DNA of 64,000 nucleotides. It comes from SVQP01 sp045650025 (GTDB lineage: Bacteria > Bacillota > Clostridia > Oscillospirales > CAG-272). The translations under genes were made by a program, and so were the position numbers. The DNA is taken from the NCBI GenBank assembly GCA_045650025.1, contig JAZRQR010000157.1, forward strand, positions 1-64,000, given 5' to 3'. How positions within the stretch are numbered: position 1 is the stretch's first letter; the number at the start of each line of letters is the position of its first letter. Shown here piece after piece: positions 50,331 through 58,917 of this stretch. The notes below the pieces were generated by a model. It was given only the letters and a program-made list of their open reading frames with translations. It had not been told where the DNA came from and did no database searches.

Positions 50331-51425
50331 TCAGAAATAAATTCTGTTCTCGGTCTCGGCGTCGAAAATAAACACCTTATGAGGCTTGAGCGAGTAGGCA
50401 ACGGATGCCTTGGAAAGGTCTACCTTATAGTCAGAGTTAATGATGGCACGAACCAGAGGATTTACAGAGGAGGAATGCTCACAAACCACGCTCATGTCTC
50501 TGCCCATGACCTCAACGTTCTTGAGATCACATACCATAGGACCGTTCTCCTCGGGGATAAAGCCCTCGGGACGAATGCCCACGATGACCTCACGGTTATC
50601 TACGCCGGGCACATCCAGCACAGCGTTCTCACCCATGAACAGCTTGCCGTTCTCTACTCTGCCCTTGAATACGTTGATGGGAGGAGTACCCAAAAACTTT
50701 GCAACGAACAGGTTAGCGGGGTTATCGTACACCTCCTGAGGTGCACCGATCTGCTGTACCACACCAAGCTTCATAACAACGATCATATCGGAAATGGACA
50801 TTGCCTCTTCCTGGTCGTGCGTTACGAATACGGTGGTAATGCCGGTCTCCTTCTGGATGCGGCGGATCTCTTCTCTGGTCTGCAGACGCAGTCTTGCATC
50901 CAGGTTGGAAAGCGGCTCGTCCAAAAGCAGTACGCGAGGCATCTTGACCAGTGCTCTTGCAATGGCAACTCTCTGCTGCTGACCGCCCGACATTTCGCTG
51001 GGCTTACGATCCATCAGATCCTCGATCTGCACCAGCTTAGCTGCCTGGTATGCACGCTCCAGCATGGCTTCCTTGGTCATCTTGTCCTTGCCCTTGAGGT
51101 TCTGCAGGGGGAACATAATGTTCTGCTTCACCGTCATGTGGGGGTATAGTGCGTAGTTCTGGAACACCAGACCAACGCCGCGGTTTTCGGGAGAAAGCTT
51201 AGTCACATCCTCGTCTCCAAAGAAAATCTGACCGCCGGAGGGCTTTTGCAGACCACTGATCATGTACAGCGTGGTACTCTTACCGCAACCGGAAGGACCA
51301 AGCAAACCAACCAGCTTACCGTCCGGGATGGTAAAGGTAAAATCGTTGACCGCGATGACCTCACCGCCCGCCTTTTTATTGCGGCTGGGGAAGATTTTCG
51401 TTAGATTTCGTAATTCGACTTTCAT
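50331..51425 (-). CDS. ABC transporter ATPase, UgpC/MsmX/MalK-like
   Basis: The 364-aa ATPase has Walker A GPSGCGKSTT (about residue 40), the signature MSGGQQQRVAIAR and Walker B RVLLLDEPLSNLD. A TOBE-type C-terminal domain (about 235-364) is typical of MalK/UgpC subunits. It powers the two permeases encoded next. The gene begins 45 bases after the RDD protein gene, so both may share a promoter. Confidence 0.95.
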   Translation of the reverse strand: MKVELRNLTKIFPSRNKKAGGEVIAVNDFTFTIPDGKLVGLLGPSGCGKSTTLYMISGLQKPSGGQIFFGDEDVTKLSPENRGVGLVFQNYALYPHMTVKQNIMFPLQNLKGKDKMTKEAMLERAYQAAKLVQIEDLMDRKPSEMSGGQQQRVAIARALVKMPRVLLLDEPLSNLDARLRLQTREEIRRIQKETGITTVFVTHDQEEAMSISDMIVVMKLGVVQQIGAPQEVYDNPANLFVAKFLGTPPINVFKGRVENGKLFMGENAVLDVPGVDNREVIVGIRPEGFIPEENGPMVCDLKNVEVMGRDMSVVCEHSSSVNPLVRAIINSDYKVDLSKASVAYSLKPHKVFIFDAETENRIYF

Positions 51426-51469
51426 GTCATCTAACCTCCATGTTTTTATATACTTTTTTTAGTATCAAC

Positions 51470-52261
51470 TTAATAAGGGGAATTTGCTACGTTTTCCTCG
51501 TGCAGCTTCTTTTTATAATCCAGCAGTGCCTGCTCGCTCTCAAAGACCATCTGCGTGGACAGATCCACCACCACGGTATCCGAGATCAGATCGTGCACGG
51601 CAGAGTTGGTGCGCGTTGCGCATACCGCCACGACCTCCAGCACGACAAGACCGAGGATCACAACAGGCCCCACAATGCCAACCAGCCCAAAGAACATCAT
51701 AATCAGCACAAACAAGGGCAACACGGTCTCAATGGTATATTTGCCGAACAGCATACGCACAAACAGGACAAAGGGCGAAGCCTTGACCGCATTGGTGCGG
51801 ATGACGCCCAGTCCAAACAGCTTTTTGCCAAGCGTCTGTCCGTTTTTGAACAGCAGCATGGGCACAGCAAACTCCAACAGTGCGTACGCCACAAAGGTGC
51901 TGACAAGGCAGATCACCAGCGAATAATTCAACAAAAGGAACAATGCCGTCTGGGCATACTGATCCTCGCTGAGCAGCTCGTCCATTCGGTGATAAATCTC
52001 CTTTTGCCCTTCGGACATATCGTCATAGGCAAGCGTCAGATCCAGCTTGCAGCTCTCACCGTGCTTTTGCTCGTATTCCGATTCCGCCTGCGCAATGAGT
52101 GCGGCTTGCCGCGCTTCAATCACGCCAATGTGCGTATCGTAATGCAGAACCGTTGAGAGCAGCGCGGCGATTCCCACCACGACGACCATCATGATCACAA
52201 CGTCGAAAAGAAACGCAGATGCCCTTTTCCAAAGGCTTGCCTTTTGCAGATCGTATATCAT
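51470..52261 (-). CDS. RDD-family membrane protein
   Basis: The 263-aa protein has the RDD pattern: SLWKRASAFLFDVVIMMVVVVGIA at the N-terminus and NGQTLGKKLFGLGVIRTN in the middle, with four or five helices and a long soluble insertion near residues 40-115. RDD proteins are of varied transport function, some acting as sodium/proton antiporters. The ATG at 52261 follows AAGGAG. Confidence 0.88.
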   Translation of the reverse strand: MIYDLQKASLWKRASAFLFDVVIMMVVVVGIAALLSTVLHYDTHIGVIEARQAALIAQAESEYEQKHGESCKLDLTLAYDDMSEGQKEIYHRMDELLSEDQYAQTALFLLLNYSLVICLVSTFVAYALLEFAVPMLLFKNGQTLGKKLFGLGVIRTNAVKASPFVLFVRMLFGKYTIETVLPLFVLIMMFFGLVGIVGPVVILGLVVLEVVAVCATRTNSAVHDLISDTVVVDLSTQMVFESEQALLDYKKKLHEENVANSPY

Positions 52262-52331
52262 ACTCGCGCTCCTTTTTTTCAGATTCCGGTATGTAAAAAC
52301 GGTAGAAGGCCACACATACCCATACTACAAT

Positions 52332-52360
52332 ATCATACCACATTCCTTGACAAAAGTCTA
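52332..52360 (-). promoter_or_regulatory. Putative promoter of the RDD/ABC/nuclease operon
   Basis: Minus-strand TAGACT (52360-52355), 17 bases, TATGAT (52337-52332). The -35 is weak. Confidence 0.5.
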
Positions 52361-52476
52361 CACTTTATTTTAATATTATCTGCCTTTTTTTCACTTTTGG
52401 TGAAATCGACAAATTTTTTTCATCGGTTTCCGTAAATTATTTTAACATACATCACTATTATATATACAAACACCGT

Positions 52477-52518
52477 AAAACACGCCGACAGCCCCAAAAA
52501 ACAGGACTGTCGGCGTGC
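52477..52518 (-). terminator. Terminator of the dus-GH-HAD operon
   Basis: CACGCCGACAG/CTGTCGGCGTG, an 11-bp stem, followed on the minus strand by TTTTA. Confidence 0.85.
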
Positions 52519-52528
52519 GGAAATTTTC

Positions 52529-53194
52529 TTATTCTTGTGCAAAATTTTCTATGATCTCCAAAAGCTGCGCGGGCGAGGATGCCACCACCTCGGCGCCGCG
52601 TGCGTACAGCACCTCGGCAGGGCGGTAACCCCAGCATACGTCAATGGCGTGCATGCCTGCATTGAGTGCGGTTTTCACGTCTACGTCGCTGTCTCCGATG
52701 TACGCGCATTCGTGCGGCTGCGCCCCCATTTTGGCTGCCAGCATCAACGGCACGGCAGGGTCGGGCTTGGGTGCGCGATCGGTACGAAATCCCTCGGCGG
52801 CAAGAAACGTTCCTTCCGAGAACAGCTGCGCCACCAGCGCCTTGACAAATTCATCCTGCTTGTTGGAGTTGACCGCTATGGGGTACTTCCCTTTCAGGTA
52901 ATCGATCAGCTCGGAGATGCCGTCGTAGGTGGTATCGGTATGCATATAAACCTGTGCGTAATGACGGTTGTACGCAGCGTACAGCGCGTCAACGCGCGCA
53001 TCGTCCTCGCGGTACTCCGGGGGCAACGCATATTTTGCGTAATCGCGCGCGCCCATGTTGATAAACTCATATACCTGCGCCTCGCCGATCGCGGGATAGC
53101 CCAGCTCCGCAAGCGCCAGATTCATACCCTCGGCAATGGCGGGCAGCGTGTGCGCCAGCGTGCCATCCAAATCAAAAATCAATGCTTTTAACAT
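52529..53194 (-). CDS. HAD-superfamily phosphatase (phosphoglycolate phosphatase-like)
   Basis: The 221-aa protein has HAD motif I FDLDGTL (catalytic Asp pair), motif II VNSNK, the motif III Lys in KPDP, and motif IV YIGDSDVD, with the helical cap of Gph/PgmB-type enzymes (about 15-80). The substrate could be phosphoglycolate or a sugar phosphate. Its ATG lies 3 bases after the stop of the GH71/99-like gene, so it may act on products of that pathway. Confidence 0.9.
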   Translation of the reverse strand: MLKALIFDLDGTLAHTLPAIAEGMNLALAELGYPAIGEAQVYEFINMGARDYAKYALPPEYREDDARVDALYAAYNRHYAQVYMHTDTTYDGISELIDYLKGKYPIAVNSNKQDEFVKALVAQLFSEGTFLAAEGFRTDRAPKPDPAVPLMLAAKMGAQPHECAYIGDSDVDVKTALNAGMHAIDVCWGYRPAEVLYARGAEVVASSPAQLLEIIENFAQE

Positions 53195-53197
53195 GCG

Positions 53198-55792
53198 TCA
53201 GTCTCTCTTTCTCTTCACGCAAATCATGCAAAGTGCGACTGCGGACAGCAATGCCGGCACGGTTGCATATACAGTAGCCTTGCATCCCGTTTTGACAGCG
53301 GGCTCGGTTTCCTGCTCAGACTCAGCTTCAGGAGCGGTCGTCGTGTCCGCGCTCTCGGTATCGGGTTCGAGCGTCTCAGTCTCTACCGTCACGCCTGCAT
53401 TTTCCTCGGTGCTGACATAGCTGTACTTAAAGCGCATACCGGGAGCGACGTCACCCGAGGTATAGAAGTCCAGAATATCCCCCGAGAAGGTGGAATATAC
53501 CCATGCACCGTCCGCGGTCTGCGTACCGGTATCGGCAGCGTCGTGCACGTTATCGGTCCATGCAAAATTGATGGTGAAATCGTATCCGGTCAGTGCCAGC
53601 AACGACTTGGAGACCTTCACCTGCATGCACTTGCCGTCCACGGTGTACTCGACCTGACCGACTACCTCGGTCTCATAGCCGTTACCCGTAAATTTCTCCA
53701 GAGTTGCCGTCGTCGCGGTGGGAGCGGTCTTGCCCAGCACGTACTCAAAGGTCTCCCAGCCCTGATTTTGCTGATCGGTATCCAGGTACAGCACCATCCA
53801 GAGCGGATCTGTATAGGGCGTGATATTCTCTGCGCACTCTACGTAGAAGTATACGTACGTGTCGTCTCTTGCCACGCGCGCGCCAATGATATCGTTTCTG
53901 CCCGAAAATTCGGTATAGTAAGTAGAGCCGTAGCCCTTGGAATCGCGGTCGCCCGTGTTGCCGATATACGCGGCATAGTAGGGCTCCACGCCTGCCCACT
54001 GCTCTGCCCCTGCGGCAAGATCAATGCTCTGCGCAACGCCGGGCGTCGGAATGGGTCTTGCGCCCTGGAAGCGTCGGGATTCGTTGACCAGCTGGTAATA
54101 GTAGTGGTCCTTGAGGTCACCCTTGCTGGGCTCGATATCGCGGCTGTGCTCATCATCAAACTGATCGGGGAATCCGTTAGGCGTGTTGGACCAGTTTTCG
54201 TTTCTGCCCGCCGTCCATTCGTTCCAGCCGGTCACGAAAATAACCTTGGGATCCTGCTCGATGGCATACGCAAACTGCTCTGCAAGCTGATAGCCCCACA
54301 GCTTGGCATCCTCCTCGGTGCGGTACCCCGCAGAGGTGTACGAGCGTCCCATCGCGTCGGGATGGTTCATTGCCACCATAGAATCGGTAACGTAGGAGTG
54401 ATTGATGGCAACGCCCACCGTCATCTGCTCCCAAACACCTTGCTTTTTATCCTTGGTGGTGGCAAAATACGTTGCCTGCGGATAGGTGGAAAGCCAGCCC
54501 CATTGCAGCTTATCCGGATTCTTGACCACGTAGCTGGGTTGTCCTGCACGGAAAGTGAAAAATCCCCTGATCTCCTTGTGCAGACCCAAGTTGGTCTTGA
54601 GATTGGAGGTGTGCGCCATGAGCATGGGCTTGCCGTCCAGATAGTACCAAAGGCTTTGGTATTTGTCCGAACGATAGATGTCCAGATACAGCGATTCCAG
54701 CTGCTCCAGCGAGCCCTGCGTTGCGCCAAACGGCAGCATGAAGGACACCTTAGGCGTGTTCATTCCGTTTTGCTGCAGCTGCGCCCAAGTGTTATACAGC
54801 GGCACGTAGCTGGATTTCCAGGTAAAATTGCCGTTGGTATTGTCGGTAAAGATGACGTCAATGCCTGCGTTGGTCAGCATTTCGGCATGCTTGCGCAGTA
54901 CCCATTCGTCATCGGTACGGTAGTAACCAAACAGCGGCTCGTTCCAGAAAAACGCCGTGCCCGAGGTCGGCCAGCCTTTATGGTAATAATCGTTGATGGC
55001 TTCGGGATGCTCGGTGGTAAAGGCGGTATTATTAAAGGGCTCATTGTAAGAAAGATCCACGTGCCAAGTCCAGTAAAAGATCGCCAACGTCTTGTCGGTC
55101 TTAAGATCCCCTACCTCGGCATTGGTCAGCGAGGTGCGACCCAGCCCATCGGTAAACACCCAAGTATCGGGCATGACCTCATGGGTATAAATCAGGCTAT
55201 CCTCGGGAAATACGTACTCATCGGGCGTGTCGTGTCCGGTAAATGACTCCTCCATAGAGGTCGCCTTCAAAAACGGCGTATCGGTCGCAACGGTGAAGGT
55301 GACCGTGATCTCCAAGTCTCCCGTCCTCTCAATGCCGTCCTGCATGACGTAGCCGTTCGAGACGGTTGCGGGGTATACCCATGTGCCGACCTGTCCCTCT
55401 ACGTCCTTGATGCAAAACAAATACTCCCCTGCGGGCTGCTCGGCAAAGCCCAGCGTATAGGTCTGGCAATCGCGCACGTTTTCAAAGCGCTGCTCGGCAA
55501 TCGGCGCAGCTTCTACGGTTTTGGAAAAGGTCTCGTTCCAAGCATACAGCGCAAGCGTTGCATCCGAATCGCTCGTGCTCCAAGTAGGCAAGCAGAATGC
55601 CAGCGCCTCAAAGGACGCGCCCAGATGCAAGTGCGCACCGTACACCTCGCCGGGCTGCACCTGATGCGCCGACTTTTGCCCGTCCTTGGAAGGATCATAG
55701 GCTTTGACCTTGGTGCCGCCTGCTGCCAGCGCGGTCAACGTAAGGCTTACAAGGATCAGAACGGTTAATACAAGGATCGTAATCTTTTTCAT
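53198..55792 (-). CDS. Secreted GH71/GH99-like glycosidase with CBM9-like domain
   Basis: The 864-aa product has a signal peptide (about 1-24) and an N-terminal beta domain (about 30-165). A TIM-barrel region (about 235-610) carries the FYWTWHVD, YYLDGKPML and VTGWNEWTAGRNE landmarks of GH71/99-type and related glycosidases. A DOMON/CBM9-like domain follows (about 650-790: YVYFYVECAENITPYTDPLWMVLYLD). The C-terminus is a Thr/Glu stalk, a hydrophobic helix and a KRKRD tail, so the enzyme should be anchored at the membrane. No LPXTG is present. It begins 21 bases after the dus gene. Confidence 0.8.
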   Translation of the reverse strand: MKKITILVLTVLILVSLTLTALAAGGTKVKAYDPSKDGQKSAHQVQPGEVYGAHLHLGASFEALAFCLPTWSTSDSDATLALYAWNETFSKTVEAAPIAEQRFENVRDCQTYTLGFAEQPAGEYLFCIKDVEGQVGTWVYPATVSNGYVMQDGIERTGDLEITVTFTVATDTPFLKATSMEESFTGHDTPDEYVFPEDSLIYTHEVMPDTWVFTDGLGRTSLTNAEVGDLKTDKTLAIFYWTWHVDLSYNEPFNNTAFTTEHPEAINDYYHKGWPTSGTAFFWNEPLFGYYRTDDEWVLRKHAEMLTNAGIDVIFTDNTNGNFTWKSSYVPLYNTWAQLQQNGMNTPKVSFMLPFGATQGSLEQLESLYLDIYRSDKYQSLWYYLDGKPMLMAHTSNLKTNLGLHKEIRGFFTFRAGQPSYVVKNPDKLQWGWLSTYPQATYFATTKDKKQGVWEQMTVGVAINHSYVTDSMVAMNHPDAMGRSYTSAGYRTEEDAKLWGYQLAEQFAYAIEQDPKVIFVTGWNEWTAGRNENWSNTPNGFPDQFDDEHSRDIEPSKGDLKDHYYYQLVNESRRFQGARPIPTPGVAQSIDLAAGAEQWAGVEPYYAAYIGNTGDRDSKGYGSTYYTEFSGRNDIIGARVARDDTYVYFYVECAENITPYTDPLWMVLYLDTDQQNQGWETFEYVLGKTAPTATTATLEKFTGNGYETEVVGQVEYTVDGKCMQVKVSKSLLALTGYDFTINFAWTDNVHDAADTGTQTADGAWVYSTFSGDILDFYTSGDVAPGMRFKYSYVSTEENAGVTVETETLEPDTESADTTTAPEAESEQETEPAVKTGCKATVYATVPALLSAVALCMICVKRKRD

Positions 55793-55813
55793 GCGTACCT
55801 CCTTAATAATGGC

Positions 55814-56770
55814 TCAAAGTCCCAATGTTTGCAAATCAAACTCTGAATGGTTTTTGATAGGTGCTTCACAGATCAGCGCCATGACCGCGCCCTGCAACTC
55901 AGGCAGCGTTTTGCTTTGCTGCAAGCGCTTGACGTACTTTTTATCCGCGTCAAACACGCCGCTCATCAAAAGCCAGATCTCCTTCATGCGCCCGTTCACA
56001 GCATGGTCGCTGCCCAGCACGCGTGCATAGTGCGCCACCAGATCCTCATGGAAATCGTGCATGAGTGCGCGCGTGACCTTTTTATCCGAGAGCAGCGCAG
56101 GATTGGCAAGCAATCCCCTGCCGATCATGATCGCACGGGTACTTGAAAAACGCTCGGCTATGTACGCGGCGTCCGCCTTCGTGCACACGTTCCCGTTATA
56201 GCACAAGGGGATCTCTGTGTTCTTGGTCACGTACTCGTACGCGTCCAGATGTGGCACGCCGCGGTACAGTTCCTTGCCCGTACGGGCATGCACGGTCAGC
56301 TCGCACACAGGATATTGATTATAAATTTCCAACAGCGCGGGAAGCTCATCCGCTTCTTGATAGCCAATGCGCGTTTTGATCGAAATATCAATGGGACAGC
56401 GCGCAAACACCTTGTCCAAAAACGCATCCAGCGCATCGGTGTCTGCCAGCATGCCCGCACCCTTTTTCTTGGCGGTCACCGTGCCCGAGGGGCAGCCGAG
56501 ATTGAGGTTGACCTCTGAGTATCCGCGCGCGGCGATCTGCTCTGCCATCCACAAAAAGTCGTCCGCATTTTTGCCCAGCAGCTGCGGCACGGTGGTGGGC
56601 GGATTGTTTGCGGGGTCCAGCTCGCGCACCTCGCGAACTGTCAGCTTATGCACCTCCGTGGGCGAAAAAAAGGGTGTATAATAGCGGTCGATTCCGCCAA
56701 AATATCGTTGATGCAGCGTACGGTATACGCTGTCCGTCAACCCCTCCATGGGGGCAAGATAATATTTCAT
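55814..56770 (-). CDS. dus: tRNA-dihydrouridine synthase
   Basis: Dus enzymes reduce uridines in tRNA D-loops using FMN. The 318-aa protein has YYLAPMEGLTDSVYR at the N-terminus, NLNLGCPSGTV with the catalytic Cys near residue 101, IKTRIGY, LTVHARTGKELYRG and CYNGNVCTKADA. The GTVTAKKKGAGML variant is typical of Firmicute Dus proteins. AAGGAT precedes the ATG. Confidence 0.95.
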   Translation of the reverse strand: MKYYLAPMEGLTDSVYRTLHQRYFGGIDRYYTPFFSPTEVHKLTVREVRELDPANNPPTTVPQLLGKNADDFLWMAEQIAARGYSEVNLNLGCPSGTVTAKKKGAGMLADTDALDAFLDKVFARCPIDISIKTRIGYQEADELPALLEIYNQYPVCELTVHARTGKELYRGVPHLDAYEYVTKNTEIPLCYNGNVCTKADAAYIAERFSSTRAIMIGRGLLANPALLSDKKVTRALMHDFHEDLVAHYARVLGSDHAVNGRMKEIWLLMSGVFDADKKYVKRLQQSKTLPELQGAVMALICEAPIKNHSEFDLQTLGL

Positions 56771-56793
56771 AGAAAATCCTTGCTTTTTCTTTT

Positions 56794-56822
56794 ATTGTAA
56801 CACATTTTGCACCTTTTTGCAA
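56794..56822 (-). promoter_or_regulatory. Promoter of the dus operon
   Basis: Minus-strand TTGCAA (56822-56817), 17 bases, TACAAT (56799-56794). Confidence 0.75.
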
Positions 56823-56890
56823 CAGCTTTCGGCAGAATATTTCGCGCGCGAAACATTCATGAATTTTTTGTGAATTTGCAGAAAAAGCCA

Positions 56891-56919
56891 TTGCACATTT
56901 CAGTCTTTTGTGCTACATT
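56891..56919 (+). promoter_or_regulatory. Promoter of the YtxH-like gene
   Basis: TTGCAC (56891-56896), 17 bases, TACATT (56914-56919), divergent from the dus promoter. Confidence 0.65.
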
Positions 56920-56974
56920 ATATACTGTATAACAATTTACAATCCCCTGTTGCAGGGCTGAAAGGAGAACCATC

Positions 56975-57292
56975 ATGGATAAGAATAACAACACCGGTGC
57001 AATCGTTCTGACTGCCGTTATCAGTGCAGTTACCGCTGCTGCTTTGACCGCAGCGATCATCTTTGCTGTTCAGAACAGACAGCAGATCAAGGCAGCTGCT
57101 ATTCGCGTAAAGAATAAGAGCGTAGACGCAGCAAGCAACCTCAAGGAGAAGACCGTGAACATTGCCAACACCATCAAGGCTAAGCTGACCAAGAAGAAGG
57201 CAGCTTGCGCTGATGAGGAGTGCGACATTGCAGAGGAGCTGACCTTCGAGGAAGCTGACGCTGATCTCCAGATTCTGACTATTGAAGAGTAA
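56975..57292 (+). CDS. Small single-pass membrane protein, YtxH-like
   Basis: The 105-aa protein has one N-terminal helix (about residues 8-31), then a basic amphipathic region (about 33-73, NLKEKTVNIANTIKAKLTKKK) and an acidic tail with two Cys. This layout resembles YtxH/general-stress membrane proteins. AAAGGAG precedes the ATG. It is monocistronic with a strong promoter. Function unknown. Confidence 0.75.
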   Translation: MDKNNNTGAIVLTAVISAVTAAALTAAIIFAVQNRQQIKAAAIRVKNKSVDAASNLKEKTVNIANTIKAKLTKKKAACADEECDIAEELTFEEADADLQILTIEE

Positions 57293-57350
57293 TTCCGAGA
57301 AATAAAAAAGCTGCCGTATAGGGCAGCGGAATTAGCGGAGAAATAATTTT

Positions 57351-57380
57351 AGCCACCACGTTTTTGCGTGGTGGCTTTTC
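57351..57380 (+). terminator. Terminator downstream of the YtxH-like gene
   Basis: AGCCACCACG/CGTGGTGGCT stem with a TTTTTG loop and a TTT tail. A weaker hairpin (CTGCC/GGCAG) precedes it at 57311-57326. Confidence 0.8.
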
Positions 57381-57411
57381 AAATGCGTGGCATCTGCGAT
57401 CCGTTTTGGTG

Positions 57412-57648
57412 AAGGAGCGACCGTTAAATGAATCTCACCCACCGCAATCGCGTTGAATATTCTCGGCTTAATCGCCTCAAAATTCAACGCTGCGGTCCCC
57501 CCTCTCCAGCGGAGAGGGCTAATGTAGCGCATCCGTCTTGTTCAATCATCAAAAAGGGCGACAAAAAGAGCCCTCTCCGCTGGAGAGGATACCTGCAAGC
57601 AGGTTTGACCGCGAAGCGGTGGGTGAGATTCCCCATACGGACGCTCTT
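57412..57648. repeat. MITE-like element with nested inverted repeats
   Basis: AATCTCACCCACCGC (57431-57445) is inverted at 57616-57630 and lies within imperfect ends of about 36 bp. Inside, CCTCTCCAGCGGAGAGGGC recurs in inverted orientation, and each copy is itself a palindrome. No gene is carried. It fills most of the 57293-57747 gap. Confidence 0.7.
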
Positions 57649-57669
57649 TCACGTCTTATATAACAGAAC

Positions 57670-57708
57670 GCAGAAGCCATATAGACTTCTGCATTCTTTT
57701 TGTTCTTT
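57670..57708 (+). terminator. Hairpin with GCAGAAG/CTTCTGC core
   Basis: A 7-bp stem with a 9-base loop followed by T-rich sequence (ATTCTTTTTGTTCTTTTTTT). Shares its core with the hairpins at 5316 and 21317. Confidence 0.7.
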
Positions 57709-57747
57709 TTTTCGCTAATTCCGCAGCCCGATGGCAGCTTTTTTTAT

Positions 57748-58371
57748 TCAGTTTCCTTTTCCAAGCAGGTCCTGCACAGTCTCCAGGATCTTAAAGCGGA
57801 TGCGGTATTTGACGTTATCGGTCTCGGTAATGATCTTATACTGCTCCCCCGTCAGCCCCACCGAGATAAACGCCTCCTCATTGCTCTGCTCCCCCTGTGC
57901 GCTTGCGGCGGACAGACAGAGCGGCGGGAACAGCACGCACCACCAGTTTTGCCCCTCCGCCTCGCCAATGCACACGCGCAAGGACACGTACGTGCCGCCC
58001 GGGAAACAGCAATTTTCATAGTTGCGCGTGGGGTATTCCTCCTTACCAAGCAGTACGCTGACGGGATAATCGTAGCCCTGCTCCACCACCACCGCCTGCG
58101 CCGCTGCCTCGATCTCGTCCGAGTGCTCGGTCAAGATTTGCTCTGCCTGCTCCCTGCTCGCGCATCCTGCAAGCAGCGGCTCGGTCACGCGCAGCACCTC
58201 GTCACGCACCTTGAGCTTGAGTGCCTGATCCTCCTTGGAATCCGAATTTGCCAGCACGTGCAGCCGCACCACGCTCTCATAGATCTCCTGCTCGCCGTGT
58301 ACCGGCAGAATGCTGAAAAGCCCCAGTAAAAACAGCAGCACAATGCCGCCCGTAAGTATTCTCTGATTCAT
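57748..58371 (-). CDS. spoIIR: Stage II sporulation protein R
   Basis: SpoIIR is the forespore-secreted signal that triggers pro-sigma-E processing in the mother cell. The 207-aa protein has an N-terminal signal/anchor (about 4-26) and the family hallmarks VVRLHVLANSDSKEDQALKLKVRDEVL, YPVSVLLGKEEYPTRNYENC, FPGGTYVSLRVCIGEAEGQNWWCVLFPPLC. The ATG at 58371 follows GGGAAGGAT, which lies inside a perfect 14-bp inverted repeat. Together with spoVT this supports an endospore former. Confidence 0.95.
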   Translation of the reverse strand: MNQRILTGGIVLLFLLGLFSILPVHGEQEIYESVVRLHVLANSDSKEDQALKLKVRDEVLRVTEPLLAGCASREQAEQILTEHSDEIEAAAQAVVVEQGYDYPVSVLLGKEEYPTRNYENCCFPGGTYVSLRVCIGEAEGQNWWCVLFPPLCLSAASAQGEQSNEEAFISVGLTGEQYKIITETDNVKYRIRFKILETVQDLLGKGN

Positions 58372-58373
58372 AA

Positions 58374-58445
58374 AAAATATCCTTCCCTTGTGTTTCATAG
58401 TATTGTCGTCTGACAAGCCTATGATTGCCATGGGAAGGATATTTT
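58374..58445 (-). promoter_or_regulatory. Inverted repeat that would hide the spoIIR ribosome binding site
   Basis: AAAATATCCTTCCC (58374-58387) and GGGAAGGATATTTT (58432-58445) are perfectly complementary. In the minus-strand RNA the 3' arm contains the spoIIR Shine-Dalgarno sequence 2 bases before the ATG. The loop is 44 bases. Confidence 0.7.
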
Positions 58446-58464
58446 ATACACGTGGCGCAAAAAA

Positions 58465-58836
58465 TTATGCGTCCTCGCCGTCCTCGAGCACCTCATCGTG
58501 GAACTCAATGTTCTCCAGAATCTTTGCAATGCGTGCGCCGTGCTCAACCGATGCGTCCTCAATAAAGGTCAGCTCGGGAGTCATGCGCAGATTGAGCGTT
58601 TTTGCAAGCTGAGTACGCATATAGCCGCTTGCCTGACGCAGACCCTTTGCCACGTCCTTTTTATTGCCCGAAAGGCAGGAATAATAGACCTTTGCATATT
58701 TGAGATCGGGGGTGACGTCTACTGCAGTCACGCTGACGAAGGCATCGCTGACGCGAGGATCCTTGACGCCGCGCAGAATGACCATCAACTCCTTCTGCAT
58801 CTCATCGTTGATTCTGCCTCTTCTGTAATTTGCCAT
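58465..58836 (-). CDS. rbfA: Ribosome-binding factor A
   Basis: RbfA is a KH-like factor needed for 30S maturation. The 123-aa protein starts RRGRINDEMQKELMVIL, has LKYAKVYYSCLSG and the C-terminal MRTQLAKTLNLRMTPELTFIEDASVEHG typical of the family, and a short acidic tail. It has its own promoter and lies upstream of spoIIR on the same strand. Confidence 0.96.
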   Translation of the reverse strand: MANYRRGRINDEMQKELMVILRGVKDPRVSDAFVSVTAVDVTPDLKYAKVYYSCLSGNKKDVAKGLRQASGYMRTQLAKTLNLRMTPELTFIEDASVEHGARIAKILENIEFHDEVLEDGEDA

Positions 58837-58880
58837 ACTATCTCCTTATATTTTCATGCTTTGCGCGTTGATTTCAAGGT

Positions 58881-58909
58881 ATTGTACCACAAAAGCACGC
58901 GCTTGTCAA
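58881..58909 (-). promoter_or_regulatory. Promoter of rbfA
   Basis: Minus-strand TTGACA (58909-58904), 17 bases, TACAAT (58886-58881). Confidence 0.88.
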
Positions 58910-58917
58910 TGACTTTT

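Noticed and set aside
57428..57718. Plus-strand frame across the MITE-like element
   Set aside because: It has no ribosome site and consists of palindromic repeat sequence.
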